NCBI RefSeq assembly: GCF_910577345.1
Contig: NZ_CAJTMT010000020.1
Coordinates: 1-60,671 of the forward strand
Length of the DNA: 60,671 nucleotides
DNA from: an uncultured Duncaniella sp.
GTDB lineage: Bacteria > Bacteroidota > Bacteroidia > Bacteroidales > Muribaculaceae
Direction: 5' to 3'
The notes under the pieces are model-generated. The model did not search any database and was not told the origin of the DNA. It saw only the letters and a list, made by a program, of their open reading frames with translations. Numbering within the stretch: the first letter of the stretch is position 1; each line of letters begins with the position of its first letter. Positions 51,584 to 60,553 of this stretch are shown here, one piece after another. Both the position numbers and the translations under genes were made by a program.

Positions 51584-52024
51584 ATGGCCTTCTCTCGGAA
51601 ATATTTCCTCGACAATATCAATCGTTTCAAAGATGCCTACGACCACACTGCCCTCATGGACAAACTCAAAAAATATGGGCGCAAGGCGGGGTTGAAGGTA
51701 GTCTACGGTGTGTTGATTCTCTACTATGCCTCGCTTGACAAATCCATTTCATTCAAAGACAGGATGATGATAATGGCCGCCCTTGGTTATTTCGTGGTGC
51801 CGCTCGACATCATTCCCGACGCGCTTTTCGGTGGCTTTGTAGATGACATGGCTGCACTGACATTCGTCCTGAAAACCGTGTGGCACAATCTTACACCGTC
51901 CGTCTTCGACCGTGCCCGCACGAAGCTTGAGGAATGGTTCGGCCCCGTCACTCAGGCCGATACCACAATCCCGGGAATGGAGGATAATGCCACTGCCACA
52001 GGGATGGAGGAGAATGGACTGTGA
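51584..52024 (+). CDS. DUF1232 (YkvA-type) membrane-associated protein
   Basis: A 146-residue protein with the DUF1232 signature YFVVPLDIIPDALFGGFVDDMAAL at about residues 66-89 (key residues P-x-D-x-I-P-D and G-F-x-D-D). The domain forms a short hydrophobic hairpin near membranes; its function is not known. The C-terminal tail (about 118-146) is low-complexity and acidic with PGMEDNATATGMEENG, an imperfect internal repeat. It lies 99 bases after the AlkD-like gene with no clear promoter between them. Confidence 0.85.
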   Translation: MAFSRKYFLDNINRFKDAYDHTALMDKLKKYGRKAGLKVVYGVLILYYASLDKSISFKDRMMIMAALGYFVVPLDIIPDALFGGFVDDMAALTFVLKTVWHNLTPSVFDRARTKLEEWFGPVTQADTTIPGMEDNATATGMEENGL

Positions 52025-52149
52025 TCAAATGTGATTAAACGAGGGAAGCTGCATCATTGTGAAAATGACAGGGTATCATTAATCAGGCGGAGCATTAAAA
52101 TTGGTACATATCTATGTGAAAATGTATAATGCATACCGAAATTGCATTG

Positions 52150-52157
52150 TAATTTTG
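52150..52157 (+). promoter_or_regulatory. -7 box of the decarboxylase-cupin gene
   Basis: TAATTTTG at 52150-52157, 33 bases before the ATG at 52191. Confidence 0.5.
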
Positions 52158-52190
52158 CATTGAAGAAATCACCAATCAACCGCCTCTCCA

Positions 52191-53039
52191 ATGAGACACT
52201 CAGCATTCATCTTGACATTACTCACCACAGCAATCATGGCACACTCCCAGAATCCTACCCGCCTCACCGACAAACCGTCGGATATACGTCAGACAGCCGG
52301 AATGGCACAGCTCGGCGACTTCGCGCCCAAATTCGCACAACTCAACGACGATGTCCTCTTCGGAGAGGTATGGAGCCGCACCGACCGCCTCTCGCTCCGT
52401 GACCGCAGCATCGTCACCGTCACCTCACTCGTGAGCAGCGGCATCATTGACTCATCGCTCACCTACCATCTTCAGGAAGCAAAAAAGAACGGCGTGACGC
52501 GCACTGAAATCGCCGAAATCCTCACCCAAGTGGCCTTCTATGCCGGATGGCCCAAAGCATGGGGTGCGTTCCGTCAAGCCACTGAGGTATGGAAAGATGA
52601 CAATGACGCAACCGACGCGCGCCGGAAATTCGAGCAGGAGATGATATTTCCCATCGGTTCGCCTAACGATGCCTACGCGCAGTATTTCATCGGTCAGAGC
52701 TATCTCGCGCCCATATCATCGGAGCAGATTGGCATAGCCAACGTGACTTTCGAACCGGGTTGCCGCAATAACTGGCATATCCACCACGCCACCGAGGGTG
52801 GCGGTCAGTTGCTCGTCTGCGTGGCCGGTGAGGGATGGTATCAGGAATGGGGAAAACCCGCGCGCAAACTCTGTCCCGGAGATGTCGTAAACATCCCTGC
52901 CAACGTCAAGCATTGGCACGGCGCGACTGCCGACAGTTGGTTTGCACACCTCGCCATGTCGGTCGATGGCAAAGACACTTCCAATGAATGGCTCGAACCG
53001 GTCACGGATGAAGCCTACAGCAAGCTTTCCGAGGAATAA
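52191..53039 (+). CDS. Carboxymuconolactone decarboxylase-cupin fusion, exported
   Basis: A 282-residue protein. A signal peptide (about 1-20, FILTLLTTAIMAHSQ) is followed by a carboxymuconolactone decarboxylase/AhpD-like helical domain (about 45-140, LSLRDRSIVTVTSLVSSG; ILTQVAFYAGWPKAWGAF). There is no CxxC pair, so it is not a peroxidase of AhpD type. A cupin barrel (about 165-265) has NWHIHHATEGGGQLLVCVAGEGWYQ-type metal histidines and GDVVNIPANVKHWHG. Such fusions are common in gut Bacteroidales and lack a proven substrate. Confidence 0.88.
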   Translation: MRHSAFILTLLTTAIMAHSQNPTRLTDKPSDIRQTAGMAQLGDFAPKFAQLNDDVLFGEVWSRTDRLSLRDRSIVTVTSLVSSGIIDSSLTYHLQEAKKNGVTRTEIAEILTQVAFYAGWPKAWGAFRQATEVWKDDNDATDARRKFEQEMIFPIGSPNDAYAQYFIGQSYLAPISSEQIGIANVTFEPGCRNNWHIHHATEGGGQLLVCVAGEGWYQEWGKPARKLCPGDVVNIPANVKHWHGATADSWFAHLAMSVDGKDTSNEWLEPVTDEAYSKLSEE

Positions 53040-53048
53040 CCCACAAAA

Positions 53049-53248
53049 GGGGATACAGAAGAACACAAGGGCATAAGAAACAGAAGTTATATTTGTCAAT
53101 TATCTGCTATACAGCGTATTTGTCATAAAAAGCACTCGGTAGCCGTATAGGTCATGATAATTGACAGTCTATAGGTCATGATAATTGACACCCATATAGG
53201 CAATATACTTCTTCTGTTTCTTATGCCCTTGTGTGCTTATGTATCCCT
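53049..53248. repeat. Structured convergent spacer with 38-base inverted repeat
   Basis: Arms 53049-53086 and 53211-53248 match at 35 of 38 positions when inverted (core AACACAAGGGCATAAGAAAC minus small changes). Inside is a 21-base perfect direct repeat at 53146-53166 and 53170-53190 (TATAGGTCATGATAATTGAC plus A). Its last 11 bases (GATAATTGACA) also occur inverted at 53094-53104. A -7-like TATATTTG sits at 53088-53095. No protein is supported. Confidence 0.8.
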
Positions 53249-53299
53249 CATTTTTTTGTAGGCCTTTATCATACAGCTATTTTAACGGGGGCAAATTGT

Positions 53300-55399
53300 C
53301 TATCTGCCTCCGGCGATGGAGGTGTCGACATTGGCATCGGCGTTGATCATCTTTCGGGCACCACGCTTCTGACGGCCCCACTGGATGTTGTAGCTGACAC
53401 TCAGATATGGCATCCTCATGTCGAGGCGAGTATGCTGCTCATTGGTGTTCCACTTGCTCAACATTTTCGAACCTTGGTCATATTTTCCGAAGGGCATGAA
53501 CATCCCGACCTCAAATTGCCAGTTTTTCCAATTATAATTGGCGGCAATCACATTGAAATCCTCGCCCCAACTGATTTTTTCACCCCACAGGTCACGTTGT
53601 GCCCTCACATATTGGAATACCAGTTGAAATCCATTATGCATGAACATCAAGGCCGCGTCACCGCTCCATGTGTGATTATAAAGAGTATATGTATTGCCCC
53701 TCATACGTTCAGCTTTATACTGTATTGTGCCGGAAAACATCAGCCAATCCGGAATAATCTGTATCTGTTCGGCCAACCAGAAACTCATATTCTGCAATCC
53801 TCTGCTGTTTTCGTATGAGGTTATCAGTCGGTCATTATCCCAATATAAATACGGGGTTATTGCATTGGGACTTGTAAACGCCCTGACACCGAAAGAACCA
53901 CTGACACGTTGGTTAAACAGATTATGCCCATATCTGAAGGTAAGCATGTAAGAAGATGAGGTCTTAAGGTTTGAGTTTCCGATACGCCATTGGAACCCAT
54001 CGAGTTGCTGAGGAGCGATATTGGTCTCCACCAAAGAGGGGGCGGATTGCCATGATGTGAATGCAAGTCTGAAATTATGGTTCTGATTCAGTGAATATGT
54101 CACCGTGGCTTGCGGTCGGAGATTCCACGAGTGATTTCCCTGATTTGTCTCTTTGAATTTAAAAGATGTGTACTGCGCTCCAAGTCCACCTGTAAGTGTG
54201 ACCTTGTTTATGCGTTGGAAATATTCTGCAAAGAAATATGCCTTATCTTGACGCTGATGGAAAATCTCACCTCCAAGGTTTTCATAAATGGATCGGTTAC
54301 GGTTGGCCGTATAGGATGCCCCTGCGGTAAGTTTAGATGAACGCCATTGTTTTATGTAGTCAGCCTCAAGACCGTAGGCTTGATTGCGGTCCCTTATGTA
54401 GGTATTTACATTGGTTATATAGTCCGAAGCAGCCTCGTATCTTTCAAGATAATCCGAATAAGAATGACCTGAGTATAGAGAGGCATTAAAATCGACAACT
54501 AACATCTGTTTATGGGCGAAATGCTGCTCCAAGTATGCGGAAAAGCGAGGCGTTGTTCCTCTTCGGCCTGACGCATCATTCAAAAGAATTTTTTCATCAC
54601 TGTTACTCAGCGATAGAATCCCGTTGTATCGGCAAAGATCCGAGAAATTCCTATAGGCAGACATCTGGACATAAACAACAGTGGTGTCAGGCTTTATATA
54701 GTTATACGACAGCCAACCGTAACCCTGGGTGTTGTTCAGCTTACCACCAATCGGAGTCTCAGTCCTTGTCAACACCTTTCCATCCGGCCATGTAAAAGTT
54801 TCTGCGTAATCACGGTGAGCATCCAGCCTATTGGTTAGTTTGAAATGTCCTCCTACTTCCCATTGCGAATATCCGGTGTTGAATTTTGCAGATACATTAT
54901 ATTTTCCCCACGCACAATTTAAGGCCGGTTTGGCATCAGCCATAAACGCGCCACCAACTGAGGGATTGACCACGATAACATTAAGGACATAATTCGCGCC
55001 ACCATAACGAAGCCCCGGATTGTCCATCCATTCCACGCGCTTGACTGTTTCCGGCAGTAGCGCCTGCAGTTGCTGTATCGTCGACTCCCGACCATTGATG
55101 CGAACCTGCACCGATTGACCGGCGGCACTTATTGTACCAAGAGCATCATTGATTGTAAGTGACGGAATCATCAGATTCCTGAGCAACTGCATACCGTTCT
55201 TGGAATTTTCAAGCGCGCTTTTGGACGGATGATACACATCCATATCTGTCTTGCGTATGACCCTCGACGCCTGAACAACGACTTCTGTGAGTTCATGCGT
55301 AGCGATTGAGTCAGCAACTTCCTGAGATATTGCAATGGCAGGCATAGTGATTAGGGCCATTACAACAGATACAATTCGACTAATGTTTTTTGTGTTCAT
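53300..55399 (-). CDS. Outer-membrane beta-barrel (TonB-receptor-like) protein
   Basis: A 699-residue outer-membrane protein. I place the start at ATG 55399 (MNTKNISRIVSVVMALITMPAIA, signal peptide): the longer frame begins with TTG and overlaps the promoter. A TonB-box-like LTEVVVQAS precedes a short plug (VRINGRESTIQQLQALLPETVKRVEW; GGANYVLNVIV). The rest is barrel strands, as in the OMP_b-brl_3 family. It lacks the carboxypeptidase-like domain seen in many relatives and has no SusD partner. Neighbouring LuxR and GLPGLI genes suggest a regulated export or import system of unknown cargo. Confidence 0.85.
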   Translation of the reverse strand: MNTKNISRIVSVVMALITMPAIAISQEVADSIATHELTEVVVQASRVIRKTDMDVYHPSKSALENSKNGMQLLRNLMIPSLTINDALGTISAAGQSVQVRINGRESTIQQLQALLPETVKRVEWMDNPGLRYGGANYVLNVIVVNPSVGGAFMADAKPALNCAWGKYNVSAKFNTGYSQWEVGGHFKLTNRLDAHRDYAETFTWPDGKVLTRTETPIGGKLNNTQGYGWLSYNYIKPDTTVVYVQMSAYRNFSDLCRYNGILSLSNSDEKILLNDASGRRGTTPRFSAYLEQHFAHKQMLVVDFNASLYSGHSYSDYLERYEAASDYITNVNTYIRDRNQAYGLEADYIKQWRSSKLTAGASYTANRNRSIYENLGGEIFHQRQDKAYFFAEYFQRINKVTLTGGLGAQYTSFKFKETNQGNHSWNLRPQATVTYSLNQNHNFRLAFTSWQSAPSLVETNIAPQQLDGFQWRIGNSNLKTSSSYMLTFRYGHNLFNQRVSGSFGVRAFTSPNAITPYLYWDNDRLITSYENSRGLQNMSFWLAEQIQIIPDWLMFSGTIQYKAERMRGNTYTLYNHTWSGDAALMFMHNGFQLVFQYVRAQRDLWGEKISWGEDFNVIAANYNWKNWQFEVGMFMPFGKYDQGSKMLSKWNTNEQHTRLDMRMPYLSVSYNIQWGRQKRGARKMINADANVDTSIAGGR

Positions 55400-55429
55400 A
55401 TTGCGATAGTTTTTTTGATTTTCATATCG

Positions 55430-55437
55430 CAAATTTA
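55430..55437 (-). promoter_or_regulatory. -7 box of the outer-membrane barrel gene
   Basis: The minus strand reads TAAATTTG at 55437-55430, 31 bases before the ATG at 55399. This supports the shortened start. Confidence 0.6.
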
Positions 55438-55557
55438 TGCCTAAATCAGTCTTAACGCCAAATGTAAAAATCTTAACGTCCCTTATATAACTTACTGATT
55501 ATCAACAGCGATTAGTTTTAAAAGTCTAAATATCACGCTCACCGGTCTAAATCGGGA

Positions 55558-57204
55558 TTAAACGGATACCTCACGATGGAGAAAAGCCACTATATCTTCC
55601 TTTTCGGGCAAACCGAGCTTTTTTCGGACAGATGATTTACGCACATATATGGTCGCTGTTGTCTGTGCTGTGATTACACTGATTTCCTTTGTTGAGAATC
55701 CGGCCATCATAAGAACTATAATCTGCTTTTCCCTATCGGTAAGCAAATCTCCGTAGCGCTGATGAAGACATGAATAAAACCCGGCATACAAATTGTCGAT
55801 TATTTCAAACACATTATTCCAATTCACGAGTGCCCCCTTTGTATCACTGTCTATCGAAGATATTTTCCTGAGCATCTCCCGGTTCTGCTCAGTCGGAGTC
55901 TCGGCTACCATCTTTATAATGCCGAGCTGTTGAAGCATCGCCCGGCGCAACGATTCCTGGCCAGACGACGGGGAAGCAGATGGCGTCAACTCGTCAACCA
56001 TCTTTTGCAAAGCTTCAACCTGCTCTTCCTTCTCTATGGCCTTTCGTTTCCTATTCAACGCATACCAGGACAGTATTCCCGAAATCAGGAAGCCCGCAAG
56101 AACTATTATAACTGTCATTGCTGTCTGCCGTTCATTTTTTGCTTTCAGAATCAATCTTTTATTCTCGATTTCAAGAGCGTTTTGCTCCGACTCCCGCTGT
56201 ATGGACAGACTGCGAAGCAAATTATCTTTTTGAATATTGTTGATCTGCGCCATCCGTATCAATTTTAATTTGCCGGTCTTCTGAAAGTCAAAAACAGTAT
56301 ATAGCACATAAGCGAAACTGTTATAATAACCTTTCTCTGCATCAGAAATCACCGAGGCACAACTATCGGCCTTCCCTAATTCATGAATAGCCATATCCAT
56401 TTTTCCCATATTGAACAGTGCCAACGACCTCCAAAGATGAATATAATGCTTGATTGAATTTTCAGGTGCTTTTTCCAGAAATTTGTCTGTCAACAGCAGG
56501 GACTCGTCATATCGGTCCATTTCTTCCAACACACCTATTTTCTCATACTCATAGCTGAACTGTTTTGAAGATGCCTTATCATTTATGGCTTTATCAATCA
56601 GCTCATTCAACACGACAAGGGCAGAATCATTGTCCCCATTATAAAGATAATCAACATAGAGCCAATATTTGTATAAATTCTGTGAGGCTGAATCTTTATC
56701 AATAGAGAGTAGACGTCTTATACTCTTTCTATTATTCTCTGAATTGGACACTTTCAGGCCCCAATAAGCCCTTTTGACCAATGGATATATCATAAGGCTG
56801 TCAGGAACATTCGCGAGGTTGGACAAAGAATCAAGCTGTTTAATTGCAGTTCTGCCATCTCCACTCCATAATTTGTATAGTGCCAATAATGTTGCGCTTT
56901 TAATGGCCCGTGGCAAATCCCTATCCTTATAATAATCCACAGAATACCTTATCATGGAATCTGCCAGCATGACGTGTCCCTGCATCTCATGTGCTGAGGC
57001 CATGAGATAATGATATTTAGCCTTCAGGGAATCAACAGATAGTTCCGTCGGATCTATGACCTCAAGCATTGACAACGCACTGTCCGGGTCTTCCGAAACA
57101 ACAGTCTCAGCATGGGCTATGACATCATCATAATATGACACAGACCGGGAACATGCAACCATGCCCAAGGCGGCTAAAATCAGTATCCAAATCAAATTTT
57201 TCAT
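55558..57204 (-). CDS. Membrane-anchored TPR protein with LuxR-type HTH
   Basis: A 548-residue regulator. A lipoprotein-like signal with MVAC (Cys18) precedes helical TPR-type repeats (about 30-320). A coiled coil leads to one membrane helix (about 361-383, TAMTVIIVLAGFLISGILSWY). A cytoplasmic coiled coil and a C-terminal LuxR HTH follow (about 485-545, LLTDREKQIIVLMMAGFSTKEIS). Outside sensing and inside DNA-binding are therefore in one chain, without kinase or receiver. The gene is transcribed toward the outer-membrane barrel gene 159 bases away, its likely target. Confidence 0.88.
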   Translation of the reverse strand: MKNLIWILILAALGMVACSRSVSYYDDVIAHAETVVSEDPDSALSMLEVIDPTELSVDSLKAKYHYLMASAHEMQGHVMLADSMIRYSVDYYKDRDLPRAIKSATLLALYKLWSGDGRTAIKQLDSLSNLANVPDSLMIYPLVKRAYWGLKVSNSENNRKSIRRLLSIDKDSASQNLYKYWLYVDYLYNGDNDSALVVLNELIDKAINDKASSKQFSYEYEKIGVLEEMDRYDESLLLTDKFLEKAPENSIKHYIHLWRSLALFNMGKMDMAIHELGKADSCASVISDAEKGYYNSFAYVLYTVFDFQKTGKLKLIRMAQINNIQKDNLLRSLSIQRESEQNALEIENKRLILKAKNERQTAMTVIIVLAGFLISGILSWYALNRKRKAIEKEEQVEALQKMVDELTPSASPSSGQESLRRAMLQQLGIIKMVAETPTEQNREMLRKISSIDSDTKGALVNWNNVFEIIDNLYAGFYSCLHQRYGDLLTDREKQIIVLMMAGFSTKEISVITAQTTATIYVRKSSVRKKLGLPEKEDIVAFLHREVSV

Positions 57205-57211
57205 CTCACTG

Positions 57212-57219
57212 CAAAGGTA
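57212..57219 (-). promoter_or_regulatory. -7 box of the TPR-LuxR gene
   Basis: The minus strand reads TACCTTTG at 57219-57212, only 7 bases from the start codon at 57204, implying a very short leader. Confidence 0.55.
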
Positions 57220-57304
57220 CTATTTTTTTGCCACCGATTTTAAGAGCGATATTGCAAAATCACTGATTATATCAGCCTCTTATCCGGCTGTATTTCTAAA
57301 GAGT

Positions 57305-57385
57305 GAGATGAACGTCAGCCGTTTCATTAAGAGAGATGAACGTCGGCCGTTTCATTAAGAGAGAATGAACATCGGCCGTTTCATT
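57305..57385. repeat. Three 28-base tandem repeats between GLPGLI and TPR-LuxR genes
   Basis: Units at 57305-57332, 57333-57360 and a shortened third at 57361-57385. Each holds ATGAACGTCGGCCGTTTCAT (with 1-2 changes), an imperfect palindrome with ends ATGAA/TTCAT around CGGCCG. The third overlaps the stop of the GLPGLI gene. They may be regulator sites upstream of the TPR-LuxR gene. Confidence 0.8.
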
Positions 57386-58250
57386 GGCTGCGGTAGTCAG
57401 TTTCTATGAGGTCAAAGTAGACAGCGTTGTCGGTTTGGGGTTTGACACGGCCTCCGGTGAGCGCCTTGATCGACGATGAACGGTTACGGCGGCTATGGTC
57501 GGTGATTTTCAGGAATGACTCACGCTTCGAAAGGAAGTATTTGTCCGGATCAAAAACCGATTTGAGAGGTTCGGAGCAGTGATTGAGTCCCTTGATACGG
57601 AAACTAAAGAGCCCGTCGGTGCTTTCCGCATCCATTATCAATCCGGGGAGACCGCAGAACTGCCACGGACCATCCTGCACGGGAATCTCCGGGGCAAACC
57701 ATGCCTGCCATTTCCGTCCGTGATAATCGGCGGTGGCCAGTATGCACTCATAGCCCAAGATGTTGCGTGTCGAATCTCCGATCTCCCACACAAGGTCGGA
57801 CATTTCAACCTTGTAGTGGTGGCGGTCGCCACCCGTTGAATCCCAGACAAAAATTGTTGAGGCTCCGAAATCCTTCACGTCGAACATAGATGATTCCTTG
57901 AACAACCCCTGGGCCTTCATTGATTCAAAATAGTTCTTGCCGGAGGTCATGAAAGCCTCCATAGCCTCCCGACTGATGCGGTCATAGACGAGTTGGCCTG
58001 CGGGGTCATGCTGAAGAGAATCCACATAATAGGTCCGTGGACTGTAGTAGCAGGAATAGCCCGGAGCTATCTGCAAGACAAAATCGTTTTCCGTCATTAC
58101 GGTATCGCCATCCGAGGTCAGATGAGATTTGGCAAGCACTGAGTATTCCGCTTTCATCACCGCCAAGGGCTTCTCCTCAGCGATGATACTAATGACAAAT
58201 ACATTTATGGCAATGAATGCCAATAGAAGTCTAAAGTGGCTATGGCTCAT
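57381..58250 (-). CDS. GLPGLI family exported protein
   Basis: A 289-residue protein named for its motif GLPGLI, seen here in WQFCGLPGLIMDAES. The start is placed at ATG 58250 (MSHSHFRLLLAFIAINVFVISIIAEE), which gives a proper signal peptide; the frame extends 20 codons further upstream without one. The family is restricted to Bacteroidetes and often lies beside TonB-dependent or beta-barrel genes. Its biochemical role is unknown. W and acidic residues in the central part (IWDSTGG-like IFVWDSTGGDRHHY, LGYECILATADYHGRKWQAWFAPEIP) are typical. Confidence 0.88.
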   Translation of the reverse strand: MSHSHFRLLLAFIAINVFVISIIAEEKPLAVMKAEYSVLAKSHLTSDGDTVMTENDFVLQIAPGYSCYYSPRTYYVDSLQHDPAGQLVYDRISREAMEAFMTSGKNYFESMKAQGLFKESSMFDVKDFGASTIFVWDSTGGDRHHYKVEMSDLVWEIGDSTRNILGYECILATADYHGRKWQAWFAPEIPVQDGPWQFCGLPGLIMDAESTDGLFSFRIKGLNHCSEPLKSVFDPDKYFLSKRESFLKITDHSRRNRSSSIKALTGGRVKPQTDNAVYFDLIETDYRSQ

Positions 58251-58335
58251 GATATTCAGATGCACATACGATTGGGTAATTTGTTTAATCGGGCCGTCAG
58301 ACAGGAGCACCGCCCTGCCTGACAGCCATCGACTG

Positions 58336-58343
58336 CAAAGATA
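58336..58343 (-). promoter_or_regulatory. -7 box of the GLPGLI gene
   Basis: The minus strand reads TATCTTTG at 58343-58336, giving a leader of about 80 bases to the chosen start. Confidence 0.6.
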
Positions 58344-58866
58344 ATCATTATTACCGATGCCGCAACTTATTCATTGAGAATTTAACGTAATTGTTCTTGA
58401 ATATTATACCCCCCCTTGCCGGATGGCATACGGCAAGGGGATGGCGGTAGTGAAATGTCACATACCATGCTGCAACACAATCCAAAGCAATATATAATGG
58501 CCATGACACATATTTATGGATAAATTCATTCTGCCGTAAGGATGTTTCGATTATCCGTCTGTCACTTGAGGTCATATTAAGAATATCGGGCATAAACTGG
58601 CTGAAAAATCCGTTTATGCCCCGTTATTAAAGAATTCTGATAATAAGACGAAATTCTGAAACGGATGAGAATGACAGACTATCCGAAAGACGCTCAGTTG
58701 ACACCGGAGGTATTTGATTGGACGCAGTTTGTCACGCTTCTCTATTCTTCTCTTGACACGGAACAAATGCACCATTTCCCGTAAATGAGCTCTTATTTCA
58801 AATGAGCGAACAGTGTTGACTGCGTTAATTTCCAATTGCTTACTTCCGCATCTCAGTGAGAATGTT

Positions 58867-58874
58867 TAAATTTG
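58867..58874 (+). promoter_or_regulatory. -7 box that fixes the start of the hydrolase gene
   Basis: TAAATTTG at 58867-58874 lies downstream of the first ATG of the open frame (58856), so that ATG cannot be on the transcript. The next ATG at 58898 is 23 bases after the box. Confidence 0.65.
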
Positions 58875-58897
58875 CAGAAAATTCGCATCAGTACATT

Positions 58898-59956
58898 ATG
58901 AAAATCGTAACTCTCTTTTTATCTTTTTTATGCAGCTTTTATTGTATGGCCGAAACCACTCCTTCAAGAGCTACTTTGATAGAGCTGCTCGGGGTGATGC
59001 CGGAAAGACAACCACTGCAAATTGACACACTGGAAACCGTAAAGCTTGAGAACGGTATTCGCCATAAAATCAAGTATTTCATCGAGCCTGGAAATCCGGC
59101 ACTTGACACGCCCGACGATTGGGGCTTTGCATATTTATTCATTCCATATTCTGCAAAAATGCACAAGACTCCTGCGATAGTTGCAATCCATCAGGACGAT
59201 GTGTATTTTCATATTGGCAAATCGGAACCCGCAGGTCTTATGGGTGATAGTACAATGTATTATGGTAAAGAACTGTTTGACCGTGGATATGTGGTAATCT
59301 GTCCTGACCGTTATTATCACGCAGACCGTCGTCAAACTTGCCAAAATTGGGGTGATATTTCAGAACCCGATGCTGAACGCGACTTCTTTTCTCAATTAAA
59401 GCGCAATGGCGTTCTTCTTTCCGAAGGCAGAAACTCATGTGGCAAGGAAGCCTACGATTTATCAAGGGCCGTCGATGTCCTTCTAAGCCTGCCCGAAGTC
59501 GATACCGAAAATATCGGTGCAATCGGTCATTCAGCAGGGGCGAATGCCATGTCATATTTCGTTCTCTATGACACCCGAATTAAAGCGGCAGTGGCAAACT
59601 GTGGGACAAGTGAAATAAATAGCTATTTCAATTATAATCGACGCGGAGTCATGGTTGGATCTATTGCTCTGCCCGGTAGTGTAAAAATGGGAGTGGACAC
59701 CCATGATTATATTGCAAAGATAGCCCCTCGCTCTTTATTTATAATCCAAGGAGCACACCAATGGGGAAACGGAAAGCCTGACCCCAACGATGAGGATATA
59801 AAAACAGAATTAGATATCTTTGAAAAATCGTATCTTGAAGAGAACAACGGCACGGATGTCACCACTCTTTTGTTTGAGGAAAATGACGGCCGTCACTCAT
59901 TTCCCATAGGTGTTAAAGAACAAGCCTACAAGTGGCTTGATGAGAGATTGAAATAA
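58898..59956 (+). CDS. Exported alpha/beta hydrolase (dienelactone hydrolase/esterase-like)
   Basis: A 352-residue secreted hydrolase. The start at 58898 gives a signal peptide (MKIVTLFLSFLCSFYCMAE) and agrees with the promoter at 58867; the frame opens 14 codons earlier but lacks a signal there. The nucleophile elbow is GAIGHSAGANAM. A late histidine (NDGRHSFP) and acidic residues before it complete a likely triad. HQDDVYFHIGKSEPAG and CPDRYYHADRR resemble the acetyl-xylan-esterase/dienelactone-hydrolase group. The substrate is unknown; esters on plant glycans are one option. A terminator follows at 60082. Confidence 0.85.
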   Translation: MKIVTLFLSFLCSFYCMAETTPSRATLIELLGVMPERQPLQIDTLETVKLENGIRHKIKYFIEPGNPALDTPDDWGFAYLFIPYSAKMHKTPAIVAIHQDDVYFHIGKSEPAGLMGDSTMYYGKELFDRGYVVICPDRYYHADRRQTCQNWGDISEPDAERDFFSQLKRNGVLLSEGRNSCGKEAYDLSRAVDVLLSLPEVDTENIGAIGHSAGANAMSYFVLYDTRIKAAVANCGTSEINSYFNYNRRGVMVGSIALPGSVKMGVDTHDYIAKIAPRSLFIIQGAHQWGNGKPDPNDEDIKTELDIFEKSYLEENNGTDVTTLLFEENDGRHSFPIGVKEQAYKWLDERLK

Positions 59957-60081
59957 ACCTGTGGTAAGCAATAAAACCTTACTTGTGGTTTGACAATTTC
60001 AGCATCTATCGCAGTTGGGTTAAGCAAGGTGTCAAATTAGTCAGCCATTAACGGCATAATTCAGAACTCTTCCACATAGTG

Positions 60082-60119
60082 GGCTTTACCGTACTTTCAC
60101 AGTGCGTTAAAGCCTTTTT
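60082..60119 (+). terminator. Terminator downstream of the hydrolase gene
   Basis: GGCTTTA at 60082-60088 pairs with TAAAGCC at 60108-60114, followed by TTTTT. The loop is 19 bases. Confidence 0.6.
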
Positions 60120-60143
60120 ATATGCAGGCAGGCCGAGTTGCCA

Positions 60144-60323
60144 CTAAATAAGAACGTTGCCAAAGAGGTCGAAGTCCTTGCTCTCTATACCGCAGCAGAT
60201 AAATGGCAATTGTAGGGGAAAACGAATCGATGACATATTGAAGGACTCAGTTGCTTTTCGGTTGAAGGCACCACATTTATAGTGACTTGGAGGGCCACGG
60301 ATGGAAGAAGACCGCTTACTCAT
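60144..60323 (-). other. Possible 59-residue small ORF
   Basis: An ATG at 60323 opens a 59-residue frame ending TAG at 60146-60144 (starts MSKRSSSIRG, ends DFDLFGNVLI, with a CC pair in PFICCGIES). A good minus-strand promoter lies about 200 bases upstream. I do not recognise it. It may be a remnant of a mobile element or not coding. Confidence 0.2.
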
Positions 60324-60522
60324 TGAGAATTAGCGGTCTTCTGTGATGCACCATAATTGTTCTGAATATAATATCAATTTGATTATCAGACTATTACTGG
60401 CTATCTGAAGGAGAAAAACTCCGTTGACTACACTGCTATATTTTAGCGATTTGGGGCGTTTTGCTCTAGCAATCTAACACCTTAGCAACATCTTCCCTTA
60501 TTCTAAAAGTTCTCTGTGATTG

Positions 60523-60553
60523 CAAAGTTACGAATTTATTTCCACTCCACCAA
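60523..60553 (-). promoter_or_regulatory. Minus-strand promoter of unknown target
   Basis: On the minus strand TTG (60553-60551) and TAACTTTG (60530-60523) are 20 bases apart. Transcription would run leftward into the gene-poor stretch 60120-60510. Confidence 0.5.

Larger units (their letters stand above)
58251..58897. other. Spacer between GLPGLI and hydrolase genes
   Basis: About 650 bases with no confident gene. It holds the GLPGLI promoter (58336), a 10-bp hairpin (CCCCTTGCCG 58412-58421 with CGGCAAGGGG 58431-58440), a 39-codon frame on the plus strand (58665-58784) that may be a gene remnant, and the hydrolase promoter (58867). Longer minus-strand frames at 58351-58593 and 58614-58835 show no recognisable features. 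Confidence 0.6.

Noticed and set aside
58351..58835. Minus-strand frames of 80 and 73 codons
   Set aside because: The composition is not protein-like, there is no family match in memory, and they cross a GC-rich hairpin and a possible plus-strand remnant.
58856..58897. First ATG of the hydrolase frame at 58856
   Set aside because: The -7 box TAAATTTG lies inside this stretch, and the signal peptide begins only at 58898.
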